From Alistipes sp. (lineage in GTDB: Bacteria > Bacteroidota > Bacteroidia > Bacteroidales > Rikenellaceae), in assembly GCA_017560425.1 (NCBI GenBank), contig JAFZEX010000024.1, positions 1 to 64,000 of the forward strand: DNA of 64,000 bases. Direction: 5' to 3'. Below, piece after piece: positions 39,113-47,504 of the stretch. The notes beneath the pieces are model-generated. The model was not told the origin of the DNA, did no database searches, and worked only from the letters and a program-made list of their open reading frames with translations. The first letter of the stretch is position 1. Every line of letters begins with the position of its first letter. The translations under genes were made by a program, and so were the position numbers.

Positions 39113-40840
39113 TTACTCCTTCTTTGACTCGATCCATGCCTTGATCTCGGCAGTGCCCAAGCCAAGCTTGTTCTTCTTGTTGAAGCCGCAGAGGTCGTTG
39201 AAGAGCTTCATGCCACCCGTTTTTGCGGTGTTCTCGAATGCCTCGAGGGTGATGTAGCCCATCTTCTGAACTACGGCAACCCACTCCTGAGGGATGCCTG
39301 CCTCGGTGTATACCTCCTCAGCATCTGCCACCACCTTCTTCTCTGGGCGCATTGTTGGGAAGAACAATACATCCTGGATAGATGTCTCGCCTGTCATGAA
39401 CATTGTGAGGCGGTCGATGCCGATACCCATACCTGAGCACTGTGGCATACCATACTCCAACGCACGAACAAAGTCCATGTCGATGGTCATCGCCTCGTCG
39501 TCGCCCTTCTCCGATAGGCGCATCTGCTCCTGGAAGCGCTCGAGCTGGTCGATAGGGTCGTTAAGCTCAGAGTATGCGTTGCAGAGCTCCTTACCATTTA
39601 CGAAGAGCTCGAAACGCTCGGTAAGGTCGCTATTGTCGCGGTGACGCTTGCATAGTGGCGACATCTCGATAGGGTAGTCTGTAACGAATGTAGGCTGCAC
39701 GAGATCCTCCTCGCAGTACTGACCGAAGATAGCGTCGATAAGCTTGCCCTTACCCATGGTGTCGTCGATCTCGACATTTAGGCGCTTACATGCCTCACGC
39801 AACTGCTCCTCTGTCTGACCTGTGATGTCGTAGCCGGTCTTCTCACGGATAGCGTCGGTCATTGTCACACGCTTGAAAGGTGCCTTGAACGAGATTGTGC
39901 GGCCGTCGAGCACCACGTCGGTAGTGCCATTTACTGCCATTGCCACACGCTCCAACATCTGCTCGGTGAACTCCTGCATCCAGATATAGTCCTTGTATGC
40001 CACGTAGATCTCCATACAAGTAAACTCAGGGTTGTGTGTGCGGTCCATACCCTCGTTACGGAAGTTCTTGCCGAACTCGTAAACACCGTCGAAGCCACCT
40101 ACGATAAGACGCTTGAGGTATAGCTCGGTAGCTATTCGCATGTAGAAGTCGATATCGAGGGCGTTGTGGTGGGTGATGAACGGACGTGCCGCAGCGCCAC
40201 CAGGAATAGGCTGCAAAATAGGTGTCTCCACCTCGAGGTAGCCACGCTCGTTGAAGAAGTCACGCATTGTCTGCATGATCTTAGCACGCTTGATGAAGGT
40301 GTCCTTGACGTGTGGGTTTACTACCAAGTCGAGGTAGCGCTGGCGGTAGCGCACCTCAGGGTCGGTGAGTGCGTCGAACATCTGACCATCCTTCTGCTTA
40401 ACAACAGGGAGTGGGCGTACCGACTTAGAGATAACTGTAAACTTGCGGCAGTGTACCGACAACTCGCCAGTGTTTGTGAGGAATGCGAAGCCCTCTACGC
40501 CGATGAAGTCACCAATGTCGAGGAGCTTCTTGAATACGGTGTTGTAGAGTGTTGGGTCGCCCTCAGGGCAGATGTCGTCACGACGGATATATACCTGAAT
40601 GCGGCCTGTCGAGTCCTGAAGCTCGAAGAACGATGCTGAGCCCATGATGCGTCGGCTCATGATACGGCCGGCGATAGCTACCTCCTGGTAGTTGCCCTTC
40701 TCGGCATCGTAGTTCTCTGCAATCTCCTTTGCTGTTGCGTTCACCTCGAAACGTGCTGCGGGATAAGGCTCGATGCCCAACTCGCGCAACGCATTTAGCG
40801 ACTGACGGCGCAATACTTCCTGTTCACTTAGTTCAATCAT
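39113..40840 (-). CDS. lysS: Lysyl-tRNA synthetase (class II)
   Basis: LysRS (575 aa) charges tRNA-Lys. The N-terminal OB-fold anticodon domain is at about 55-145 (AGRIMSRRIMGSASFFELQD). The class II catalytic domain contains motif 2 FRNEGMDRTHNPEFTCMEIY and motif 3 GMGIGIDRLTMFMTG. A ~75-residue C-terminal extension (VVQKMGYITLEAFENTAKT...GTAEIKAWIESKK) is a known Bacteroidota feature. TAACTTTG on the minus strand near 40885-40878 is a possible -7 box. Confidence 0.97.
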   Translation of the reverse strand: MIELSEQEVLRRQSLNALRELGIEPYPAARFEVNATAKEIAENYDAEKGNYQEVAIAGRIMSRRIMGSASFFELQDSTGRIQVYIRRDDICPEGDPTLYNTVFKKLLDIGDFIGVEGFAFLTNTGELSVHCRKFTVISKSVRPLPVVKQKDGQMFDALTDPEVRYRQRYLDLVVNPHVKDTFIKRAKIMQTMRDFFNERGYLEVETPILQPIPGGAAARPFITHHNALDIDFYMRIATELYLKRLIVGGFDGVYEFGKNFRNEGMDRTHNPEFTCMEIYVAYKDYIWMQEFTEQMLERVAMAVNGTTDVVLDGRTISFKAPFKRVTMTDAIREKTGYDITGQTEEQLREACKRLNVEIDDTMGKGKLIDAIFGQYCEEDLVQPTFVTDYPIEMSPLCKRHRDNSDLTERFELFVNGKELCNAYSELNDPIDQLERFQEQMRLSEKGDDEAMTIDMDFVRALEYGMPQCSGMGIGIDRLTMFMTGETSIQDVLFFPTMRPEKKVVADAEEVYTEAGIPQEWVAVVQKMGYITLEAFENTAKTGGMKLFNDLCGFNKKNKLGLGTAEIKAWIESKKE

Positions 40841-40979
40841 AATCTATATTGTTTTTAGTTATTTGCGATACAACGTGCAAAGTTACAAAACAAAAGTGAC
40901 TCCCGCAATTTTATTTTATAAAATTTAGAAAAACGTTGCATTATGGCTTGCTTCGATGCCACTTTTTATCCCCTAATTA

Positions 40980-41009
40980 TTTGTTTTTAATTTATTTTAC
41001 GTATCTTTG
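40980..41009 (+). promoter_or_regulatory. Promoter of secreted protein 41048
   Basis: TTTG (40980-40983), 18 bases, TATCTTTG (41002-41009). The leader would be about 30 bases. Confidence 0.8.
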
Positions 41010-41047
41010 TATAACCTGAAAATTAATGACCTAAAACAAGTGTAATT

Positions 41048-41500
41048 ATGAAAAAACTAGTACTACTAATTGCTGGCATAGTACTATCAGTGTCGGCATT
41101 TGCACAGAGCTTGACTATCAGTGATTTATGCTATTGGGACTCATCTAATGGTACGGTTGAGACATACTCATATGAGCAGATCATAAACCGCTTAGCAAAT
41201 AGAGGATTTTCAGTTACAGTAATCGAGTCGTCATATGATCCTGATTATGGCAACTATTACTTATATTCGGTCTATAATTCTTATAGCAATACTCAATTGA
41301 TTATTGATGTTGAGGGACCAGGAAAAATAGTATTTAACTCGACAAGTGAGGCGAATGCTTTTGTAAATAAGGCAGTAAATATGGGTTACTTCTCATGGCA
41401 GAATGGTAAATATTACGTTACTTATGAGCCTGAATTCTGTGGTATTTGTGCAATGCGCCTTTCAGGCAATACTGTTATTTTCGACCTAATAGTATTATAG
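41048..41500 (+). CDS. Small secreted protein of unknown function, AT-rich
   Basis: A 150-residue exported protein (signal peptide MKKLVLLIAGIVLSVSAFAQ). The mature part is rich in Tyr, Ser and Asn (SSYDPDYGNYYLYSVYNSYS) with two cysteines near the end (FCGIC). It is bounded by its own promoter and terminator. Codons (TTA, ATA, AAT, ACT) and base composition are clearly more AT-rich than in neighbouring genes, suggesting recent acquisition. I do not recognise the family. Confidence 0.75.
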   Translation: MKKLVLLIAGIVLSVSAFAQSLTISDLCYWDSSNGTVETYSYEQIINRLANRGFSVTVIESSYDPDYGNYYLYSVYNSYSNTQLIIDVEGPGKIVFNSTSEANAFVNKAVNMGYFSWQNGKYYVTYEPEFCGICAMRLSGNTVIFDLIVL

Positions 41501-41524
41501 TAAGTTTGTCAGAGTTTACTTTAG

Positions 41525-41556
41525 ACGCATAAGTTTTCGCTTATGCGTTTTTTTTA
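41525..41556 (+). terminator. Terminator after secreted protein 41048
   Basis: ACGCATAAG (41525-41533) pairs perfectly with CTTATGCGT (41540-41548), followed by eight Ts. Confidence 0.92.
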
Positions 41557-41557
41557 C

Positions 41558-41565
41558 TATCTTTG
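41558..41565 (+). promoter_or_regulatory. -7 element of the GH20 gene
   Basis: TATCTTTG overlaps the end of the preceding terminator region and lies 18 bases before the ATG. The predicted leader is ~12 bases; the -33 region falls in the terminator stem and has no TTTG. Confidence 0.6.
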
Positions 41566-41583
41566 TAAAAACAAAGTTTTAAA

Positions 41584-43653
41584 ATGAGAAATATACGACT
41601 TTTTTTGGTAGTTTTTGCCTTGGTGGTTTGTGCTCAGCTTTCGGCACAGAGTATTACCCCTGTACCCGCAATTGTGCGTGGTGGCGTGTGTAACGGCGAG
41701 GTCTGCGTGCCTGCTACTCCGTTCGACTATAAGCAATCGTTCAAGCTCTTTTTTGTGGGTGTTGATGATGTTGATACTCAGCGTCTTGAGGCTGCGGTAG
41801 TGGCTGCGGGATTAGATGTTAAGCGTGTTAAGAAACGTGCAAAGAGTGGCTATCTGCATTTCGAGGTCAAGCCCGAGATGCTGCCTAACGACGAGGGCTA
41901 TGCGATAGTGACCACCGATGAGGGCATAATCGTTACGGCAAATACTGCGGCGGGTGCTTTCTATGCCTTGCAGACCATGCGTCAGATGGTCGAGAGTGGT
42001 GACTGGCAGACAGGCATTATTGCCGACTATCCACGCTTCGAGTATCGTGGTGTGCTCGTCGATATATCACGTCACTTCCGCACGCTCGATTTCCTTAAGC
42101 GTCAGATAGATATGATGGCACGTGTGAAGCTCAACCGCCTACATCTCCACCTTACCGACGCTGCTGGTTGGCGCTTGCAGGTCGATAGCTATCCACGCCT
42201 TACGAGCTATGCCGCATGGCGTACGCCTCACGACTGGAAGGGTTGGTCGAATAGCGGTAAAAAGTTTGTTGATGAGGGCTCGGAGGGCGCTTCGGGAGGC
42301 TACCTCACGAAGGCTGAAGCACGTGAGTTGGTGGAGTATGCTGCCGATCGCTATATCACCATCATTCCTGAGATTGAGATGCCTGGTCATAGCGACGAGG
42401 TGTTGGCGGCATATCCCGAGCTTAAGTGTACGCATAACCCTGAAAATCAGGGTGAGTTGTGCATCGGCAAGGAGGCTACCTTCGAGATGATGCAGGCTAT
42501 CTTGGACGAGGTTATCGAGATTTTCCCATCGGAGTATATACATATAGGTGGCGACGAGGCATCGAAGGAGAATTGGAAGCTCTGCGAAGATTGCCAGCGC
42601 CGCATGCGTGAGGAGGGCTTGGAGTCGGAGGAGGAGCTTCAGAGCTATATGATTCGCCGTATTGAGCAGTATCTCAACTCTAAGGGTCGTCAGATTATCG
42701 GCTGGGACGAGATATTGGAGGGTGGCCTTGCGCCTAATGCTACTGTTATGTCGTGGCGTGGCGAGGAGGGTGGCCGTATCGCTGCTGCTGCGGGCCACAA
42801 CGTGATTATGTCGCCCCATGGCTACTGCTATATCGACGCTCCGCAAGATGCGCCATACTCACAGCCCGAGTCTATCGGTGGCTACTTGCCTTTGGAGAAG
42901 GTGTATAGCTATGAGCCTATCCCTGAGACTCTTGACGAGGAGGTAGGTAAGTATATCTCGGGTGTTCAGGCTAACCTTTGGGCAGAGTTTATTGTTGAGG
43001 ATAGCCACTACGAGCATATGTTGTGGCCACGTGCCATTGCCATTGCCGAGGTTGGCTGGTCGATGCCTGAGAGGAGGGATTATGCCGATTTCCGCCGTCG
43101 AGCCGTTGCTATTGTCGATCGCATGATCGAGGAGGGGTATACGCCTTTCGACCTAAAGAACGAGATTGGCAACCGCCCCGAGTCGCTTACAGATGTTGAG
43201 CACTTGGCGCTCGGCAAGCCTGTGACATACCTCTACCCATCACGCTACTACGCTCCTCAGTATGCCGCTGCGGGCGATGCTACGCTCACCGACGGAAAGC
43301 GTGGCACATGGACCTATTCGGATAAGCGCTGGCAGGGCTTCTTGGGTCGTGGTGGTGTCGATGTTGTTATCGACCTTGAGGAGGTTATGACTGTGCGTTC
43401 TATCGCTGCCGACTTTATGCAGATATGTGGTCCTGGTGTCTTTATGCCCTGCTTGGTCGAGATTGCCGTGTCGGAAGATGGCGAGAACTACACCAAGATT
43501 GCCGACATCGAGTGGGAGGTTATCCTCGACGAGCTACCATCGTTCAAGACCTTCGGCTGGGAGGGCGAAACCCGTGCCCGCTACATCCGCTACAAGGCCC
43601 ACCGCAGCAAGTACACAGGCTTCTTGTTTGTCGATGAGATTATCGTCAAATAA
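41584..43653 (+). CDS. Beta-N-acetylhexosaminidase (GH20)
   Basis: A 689-residue exported glycoside hydrolase of family 20 that removes terminal beta-GlcNAc/GalNAc, for example from mucin glycans or chitobiose. Signal peptide to SAQS. The N-terminal GH20b domain spans ~22-140. The catalytic barrel (~145-490) opens with YRGVLVDISRHFRTLDFLKR. The catalytic pair is Asp324-Glu325 in HIGGDEAS, and the substrate-binding Trp sits in MSWRGEEGG. A C-terminal ~160-residue F5/8 type C-like carbohydrate-binding domain (LALGKPVTYLYPSRYYAPQY...RARYIRYKAHRS) completes it. Confidence 0.93.
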   Translation: MRNIRLFLVVFALVVCAQLSAQSITPVPAIVRGGVCNGEVCVPATPFDYKQSFKLFFVGVDDVDTQRLEAAVVAAGLDVKRVKKRAKSGYLHFEVKPEMLPNDEGYAIVTTDEGIIVTANTAAGAFYALQTMRQMVESGDWQTGIIADYPRFEYRGVLVDISRHFRTLDFLKRQIDMMARVKLNRLHLHLTDAAGWRLQVDSYPRLTSYAAWRTPHDWKGWSNSGKKFVDEGSEGASGGYLTKAEARELVEYAADRYITIIPEIEMPGHSDEVLAAYPELKCTHNPENQGELCIGKEATFEMMQAILDEVIEIFPSEYIHIGGDEASKENWKLCEDCQRRMREEGLESEEELQSYMIRRIEQYLNSKGRQIIGWDEILEGGLAPNATVMSWRGEEGGRIAAAAGHNVIMSPHGYCYIDAPQDAPYSQPESIGGYLPLEKVYSYEPIPETLDEEVGKYISGVQANLWAEFIVEDSHYEHMLWPRAIAIAEVGWSMPERRDYADFRRRAVAIVDRMIEEGYTPFDLKNEIGNRPESLTDVEHLALGKPVTYLYPSRYYAPQYAAAGDATLTDGKRGTWTYSDKRWQGFLGRGGVDVVIDLEEVMTVRSIAADFMQICGPGVFMPCLVEIAVSEDGENYTKIADIEWEVILDELPSFKTFGWEGETRARYIRYKAHRSKYTGFLFVDEIIVK

Positions 43654-43786
43654 GGTGAAAGGTGAGAAGTGAAAGGTGAGAAGTAAGGTGTGCTTCGCAC
43701 GAGATTAAATTAGTAATTAGTAGAGAATAAAGAGTAATAAAAAGCAGGAAAATATTACTCATTACTAATTACTCACTACTCATTAA
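43652..43786. repeat. 14-bp tandem GTGAAAGGTGAGAA and ATTAGTAATTAGTAG/ATTACTCATT arms
   Basis: Directly after the GH20 stop: two copies of a 14-bp unit GTGAAAGGTGAGAA, GTGCTTCGCAC palindrome, an AATTAGTAATTAGTAG arm and its complement ATTACTAATTACTCACTAC. The arm type matches those at 2.6 and 29.2 kb. Confidence 0.7.
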
Positions 43787-43825
43787 AACAACGAGTCCGA
43801 CTAAACGTTAGTCGGACTCGTTGTT
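43787..43825. terminator. Bidirectional terminator between GH20 and HMA genes
   Basis: AACAACGAGTCCGACTAA (43787-43804) and TTAGTCGGACTCGTTGTT (43808-43825) form a perfect 18-bp stem with a 3-base loop between convergent genes. Confidence 0.9.
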
Positions 43826-43841
43826 TGTGTTAGCCTATCTA

Positions 43842-44276
43842 TTAGTGCTTGTGGTCGTGGCCGTGGTCGTGGTTGTGCTCTGCCTTGTGGTCGTGGCCTG
43901 AGCAGCAGTCGTCCTCGCAAGTCTTCTTCTCGGCTGGCTTTGGCTCGTGGTGGTGGCCGCAGCAGTCACCAGCGCATGCGCCCTTAGCCTCTGCCTTAAT
44001 CTTAATCTTTGCAAATGCCTTAACCAAGGTCTCGTTGTTGGTCTTCGATGGGTCGAACGTAACGGTAACGGTCTTTGCATCAACATCAACCTGAACATCC
44101 TTAACACCCTTCTCGTAAGGGATAGTGTCATTGACCTTCTTTGCGCAACCAGCACAGTCGATATCGGTTACGAATACTGTTGTTGTGGTCTGCTTGCCGC
44201 CCTTCTGTGGCTTCTGTGCGCTAACTGCGCCAACGGTAAAGAGTGCTACGAGGCACATCAAAATTACTCTCTTCAT
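43842..44276 (-). CDS. Secreted heavy-metal-associated (HMA) domain protein with His-rich tail
   Basis: A 144-residue exported protein with a signal peptide (to VSAQ). The HMA ferredoxin-like domain (about 30-98) has its metal-binding loop as DIDCAGCAKKV, a variant of MxCxxC. A C-terminal tail is rich in Cys and His (CAGDCCGHHHEPKP, CEDDCCSGHDHKAEHNHDHG). It is the last gene of a metal-related operon after a TonB receptor. Its likely role is metal capture or transfer in the periplasm; copper or zinc are plausible, but the metal cannot be read from sequence. Confidence 0.88.
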   Translation of the reverse strand: MKRVILMCLVALFTVGAVSAQKPQKGGKQTTTTVFVTDIDCAGCAKKVNDTIPYEKGVKDVQVDVDAKTVTVTFDPSKTNNETLVKAFAKIKIKAEAKGACAGDCCGHHHEPKPAEKKTCEDDCCSGHDHKAEHNHDHGHDHKH

Positions 44277-44317
44277 AGTGGTATTGTGTTTTGTTAATTA
44301 ACGTGTAAATATCTTGT

Positions 44318-46645
44318 TTAGTATATGTTGAGGCGGATACCAACATAGCCCTTGATGCCTGTGAGTGGTCCCCACACCATCGACGAGTTGAAGCCTGGCA
44401 TATAGGGGTTCTCGCCACCCACGATAGGGTGTGGCTGCTTAAAGTTGCCGATGTTCTCGCAACCAGCATATACCGTAAAGTTGCTCACCTTGTAGCTCAC
44501 CTGCGCAAAGAACATAGGGTAGATTGGCGAGAGCTCCACCTTCGACATGTCGCCGTCGAGGTTAGGCAGGCGCATAGGGCCGTTGAGCTGCGCTGTGGCA
44601 TCGAACACCCAGCGACGCACGGCATACTGAATGTTGATAAGACCCTTATAGCGTGATGTTAGTGGGCGCTCAACAAGCATCTTCTCGCCGTCACGCTCGA
44701 TGGTCATCTTTGCGTTGGTATAGCGGAATGTAGCAAAGAGGTCGAAGCCACGGAAAGGTGTCCAGTTGAAGTCTACCTGATAGTTGTCGGTGAACGACCT
44801 GTCGGTGCTATTATATATCATAATAGTGTTGTTGGCAGTCTCCTGGTCGAATATCATGGTATTGAAGAACTGCGTGCGGAAGTAGTCGAAGCTGAGTGTC
44901 GCCTGGTCGTCATCAGCAAGGCGGAACGACTGCGAGAGGCTACCACCAAACGTTGCTGCTGCCTCCATGTCGTTGGTGAGGTTGCCAAGCACGATGTTGC
45001 GCGATGTGGTCATCATCCATATGTTGTCGGTGATGAGGTTCTGACGACGATAGCCCATACCTGCTGAAGCACGCAATGTGGTGCGTGGCGTGATGTTCCA
45101 CTTGATGTGTGAGCGAGGTGTGATAAGCACCTCAGGCTTAGGGTCGTAGTAGTACTCGCCGTTGAGCATCGAGTAGTCGCCACGAAGACCTACTACCAAC
45201 GAGAACTTCTCCTCGATGTTGTAGGTGTACTCGGCAAAAACGCCTGGCTCAGCAAGTGTCGAATTGCCATTAAAGTCCCAACTCTTAGCTGGAGAGCCAT
45301 TCACAACACTCTGCTGTAGGTAGTCGTTGTTCATCATGCGCACATAGGCCGAAGCACCCACGTTGAGCGACGAGCGCTGTGTGAAGTAGTGGGCATATGT
45401 GGCGTTGAAGCGGAACGAGTTCTCTGTAACATCCACGGTGTTAAGACCGAAGTATGAGTCGGTGAGGTAGTTGTCGTAGTCGAGAATCATCGCAAAGTTG
45501 TTCTGCACAGCGTCGTTAGGATCGCCCGTAAAGGTGCGCTCGGGGCCGATAGGGAGTCCGAGCTTGATGTATGCGTTGATATTCTGGTTGAAGATGTTCG
45601 AGCCGTAGAGGTTGTTCAATGGGTCTTGTGTCATCTGCTCGTAGAGATCCTTGGTGTAGCCATGCTGACCACCGAGGCGGTTCTCCTGCAAATATTTCCA
45701 ACCCCAGCGAAGCTGAACACCCTCAGGAGTCTGCCACAACCACTTGTTAGCCACATTTATCTGGTGCGACTTTGGCATATCTACAAACGTGTCGCCATTG
45801 CCGTCGTGCGACATTGGGTGCATCGAGCCGTGGAGAAGAACTACGGTAGAGAGGCTCTTGTCCTCTGTAAGTGGAATAGCCGTAGAGAGGTTGATCTCGG
45901 GGCGTAGCTCCGAGTCGAAATAGAGGTTGAGGAATAGGCGCTCGTCGTCGGTAGGCTTGCGGTGCTCGAGGTTAATCTGACCGGTGATAGCCTCGTGGCC
46001 CGCTGTTACTGACGATACACCCTTCGACACCTGGATAGAGTTGAGCCACATGCCTGGGGTGTAGCTAAGGCCATACGCCGCACCTGCACCCTGCATGATT
46101 GGGCGGTTCTCGTCCAAAATCTGTGTGTATGTACCCGCCAAGCCGAGCATCTTAATCTGTCGAGCACCCGAGATAGCGTCGCTATAACCTACGGTTACCG
46201 ATGCTGAGTTCTCGAACGACTCGGCAAGCGAGCAGCATGCCATCTTGCACAATCCCGCAAACGAGATCTGCTCCTCACGGGCAATGCCGCTGGTCTTAGC
46301 AAAGTTGCCTCGCTGCTGACCCTCGATAATCACCTCGTCGATGCCTACTGCCGAGGGCTTAAGCTCGATGGTAATCTCGTGGATATCCTTGTTAGAGAGC
46401 TCCATCTCCACAAGGTCGTAGCCGAGATAGTCTACCACAAGGGTGTCGAAGCCGTGCACACGCTTGAGCGTAAATGTGCCGTCGGCTGTTGATGTCGCAC
46501 CTGCTGTGGTGTTCTTCCAAAATAGTGCTGCGCCGATAAGGGGCTGCTGTGTGGTAGCGTCGATGACCTTGCCACTAATGCGCTGTGCCGATACCATTAG
46601 TGGTAGGCACAACATTGCCAAAAGAATTATAATTGATTTTTTCAT
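44318..46645 (-). CDS. TonB-dependent receptor (metal-associated operon)
   Basis: A 775-residue outer-membrane receptor. Signal peptide to VSAQ; carboxypeptidase-like regulatory domain ~22-105 (ISGKVIDATTQQPLIGAALF). The plug at ~110-235 contains the unusual cysteine segment CKMACCSLAESFENSASV and the TonB-plug pieces GARQIKMLGLAG and GINL-like GQINLEHRKP. The C-terminal 22-strand barrel ends in YVGIRLNIY. The start at 46645 (MKKSIIILL) gives a proper signal peptide; the upstream frame does not. It lies between a His-rich secreted protein and an HMA protein, so it probably moves a metal ion or metal complex. Confidence 0.92.
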   Translation of the reverse strand: MKKSIIILLAMLCLPLMVSAQRISGKVIDATTQQPLIGAALFWKNTTAGATSTADGTFTLKRVHGFDTLVVDYLGYDLVEMELSNKDIHEITIELKPSAVGIDEVIIEGQQRGNFAKTSGIAREEQISFAGLCKMACCSLAESFENSASVTVGYSDAISGARQIKMLGLAGTYTQILDENRPIMQGAGAAYGLSYTPGMWLNSIQVSKGVSSVTAGHEAITGQINLEHRKPTDDERLFLNLYFDSELRPEINLSTAIPLTEDKSLSTVVLLHGSMHPMSHDGNGDTFVDMPKSHQINVANKWLWQTPEGVQLRWGWKYLQENRLGGQHGYTKDLYEQMTQDPLNNLYGSNIFNQNINAYIKLGLPIGPERTFTGDPNDAVQNNFAMILDYDNYLTDSYFGLNTVDVTENSFRFNATYAHYFTQRSSLNVGASAYVRMMNNDYLQQSVVNGSPAKSWDFNGNSTLAEPGVFAEYTYNIEEKFSLVVGLRGDYSMLNGEYYYDPKPEVLITPRSHIKWNITPRTTLRASAGMGYRRQNLITDNIWMMTTSRNIVLGNLTNDMEAAATFGGSLSQSFRLADDDQATLSFDYFRTQFFNTMIFDQETANNTIMIYNSTDRSFTDNYQVDFNWTPFRGFDLFATFRYTNAKMTIERDGEKMLVERPLTSRYKGLINIQYAVRRWVFDATAQLNGPMRLPNLDGDMSKVELSPIYPMFFAQVSYKVSNFTVYAGCENIGNFKQPHPIVGGENPYMPGFNSSMVWGPLTGIKGYVGIRLNIY

Positions 46646-46723
46646 GTTCGATGTTAAGTGTGTTGGTTTCACTGATAGAGGGGGGGGTGAGGGCATCACA
46701 CTAACTACGTGTAGTTGTGACGC

Positions 46724-47149
46724 TTACGCAGCTACCGGTGGAGCACGCAACGACTCGTGCTTTAGGAGTGCCGCCCTAAGCGGCTCGCATTCATCGCCAT
46801 AGCGTAGCTCTTTGTCGCAGGGCGATAGGGTTTGTAGCGACTCATCAACAATGGTTGCCACATGAGGTTGTAGCATGAGCATAGCGACATTGGCGCTACG
46901 TGAGTCGTGGCGCTGCTCGCTGGTGATGTAGTCGGTGTGGTTCTCTCCGAGTAGAGAGTGGTGATGGTCGCAGCACTCCGCCACAAACCTCACGCCGTCA
47001 CACTCACACTCGTGGCTGTGACTCTCGTGGTGGTGATGTGGGTGCTCGCAAAGGAGTATGGCGGCAGAGGAGCTAATCGTAGCAACCGAATATATTGCCA
47101 CGAGCAGCACTGCAAAAAAGCCTCTAAGTATCTCTCTCTGTCGCTTCAT
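46724..47149 (-). CDS. His/Cys-rich secreted protein of the metal operon
   Basis: A 141-residue protein with an N-terminal hydrophobic segment (FFAVLLVAIYSVATISSSAA), then clustered potential metal ligands (CEHPHHHHESHSHECECDG, ECCDHHHSLLGENH). The rest has no recognised domain and ends APPVAA. The start at 47149 (MKRQREIL) is chosen because the frame upstream overlaps the PqqD-like gene. It lies between the PqqD-like gene (10 bases) and the TonB receptor (78 bases). A periplasmic metal-binding or sensing role is inferred. Confidence 0.75.
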   Translation of the reverse strand: MKRQREILRGFFAVLLVAIYSVATISSSAAILLCEHPHHHHESHSHECECDGVRFVAECCDHHHSLLGENHTDYITSEQRHDSRSANVAMLMLQPHVATIVDESLQTLSPCDKELRYGDECEPLRAALLKHESLRAPPVAA

Positions 47150-47159
47150 GTTTTGGGGA

Positions 47160-47429
47160 TTAATCCTCGATAAGTCCGCAATCAATGAGTTTGTCCACCC
47201 AGCGCTGTGCGTCGGTTGTTGCAATCTGGTCGTCGATGCCATACTGCTCGGCAAGAAGCTCGGCTATGGTGTTGGTGTCGAACTCTTTACCCTCGATAGA
47301 CTGCCATAGGTAGAGTGCGCTATCGTTAAGCGAGATGATGCGTGTGAGGTCGCTACCGAGCTTACCCTGCATGATTACCACATGCTCGCCAGCCATCTCT
47401 CGAACTTTGTACTGCTCCTTAAGTTTCAT
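47160..47429 (-). CDS. PqqD-family protein
   Basis: An 89-residue protein with the PqqD/RiPP-recognition-element-like winged-helix fold: YKVREMAGEHVVIMQG, ISLNDSALYLWQSIEGKEFD, LLAEQYGIDD and VDKLIDCGLIED. PqqD-like proteins usually present a peptide to a radical SAM enzyme, but no such enzyme or other maturase is nearby. It is the first gene of the metal operon, ten bases before the His-rich protein. A TACCTTTG -7 element on the minus strand (47461-47454) serves as the probable promoter. Confidence 0.85.
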   Translation of the reverse strand: MKLKEQYKVREMAGEHVVIMQGKLGSDLTRIISLNDSALYLWQSIEGKEFDTNTIAELLAEQYGIDDQIATTDAQRWVDKLIDCGLIED

Positions 47430-47492
47430 TGAGTTAAATCCTTAATTTCGGGGCAAAGGTAGAAAAAAAATCGGATAATCACTAAATTTTTT

Positions 47493-47500
47493 TATCTTTG
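47493..47500 (+). promoter_or_regulatory. -7 element of recQ (47505)
   Basis: TATCTTTG lies only 5 bases before the GTG at 47505. Transcription would start at about that codon, so the message is leaderless or the true start is the TTG at 47553, which follows AGAGGAG. Confidence 0.6.
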
Positions 47501-47504
47501 TGCT

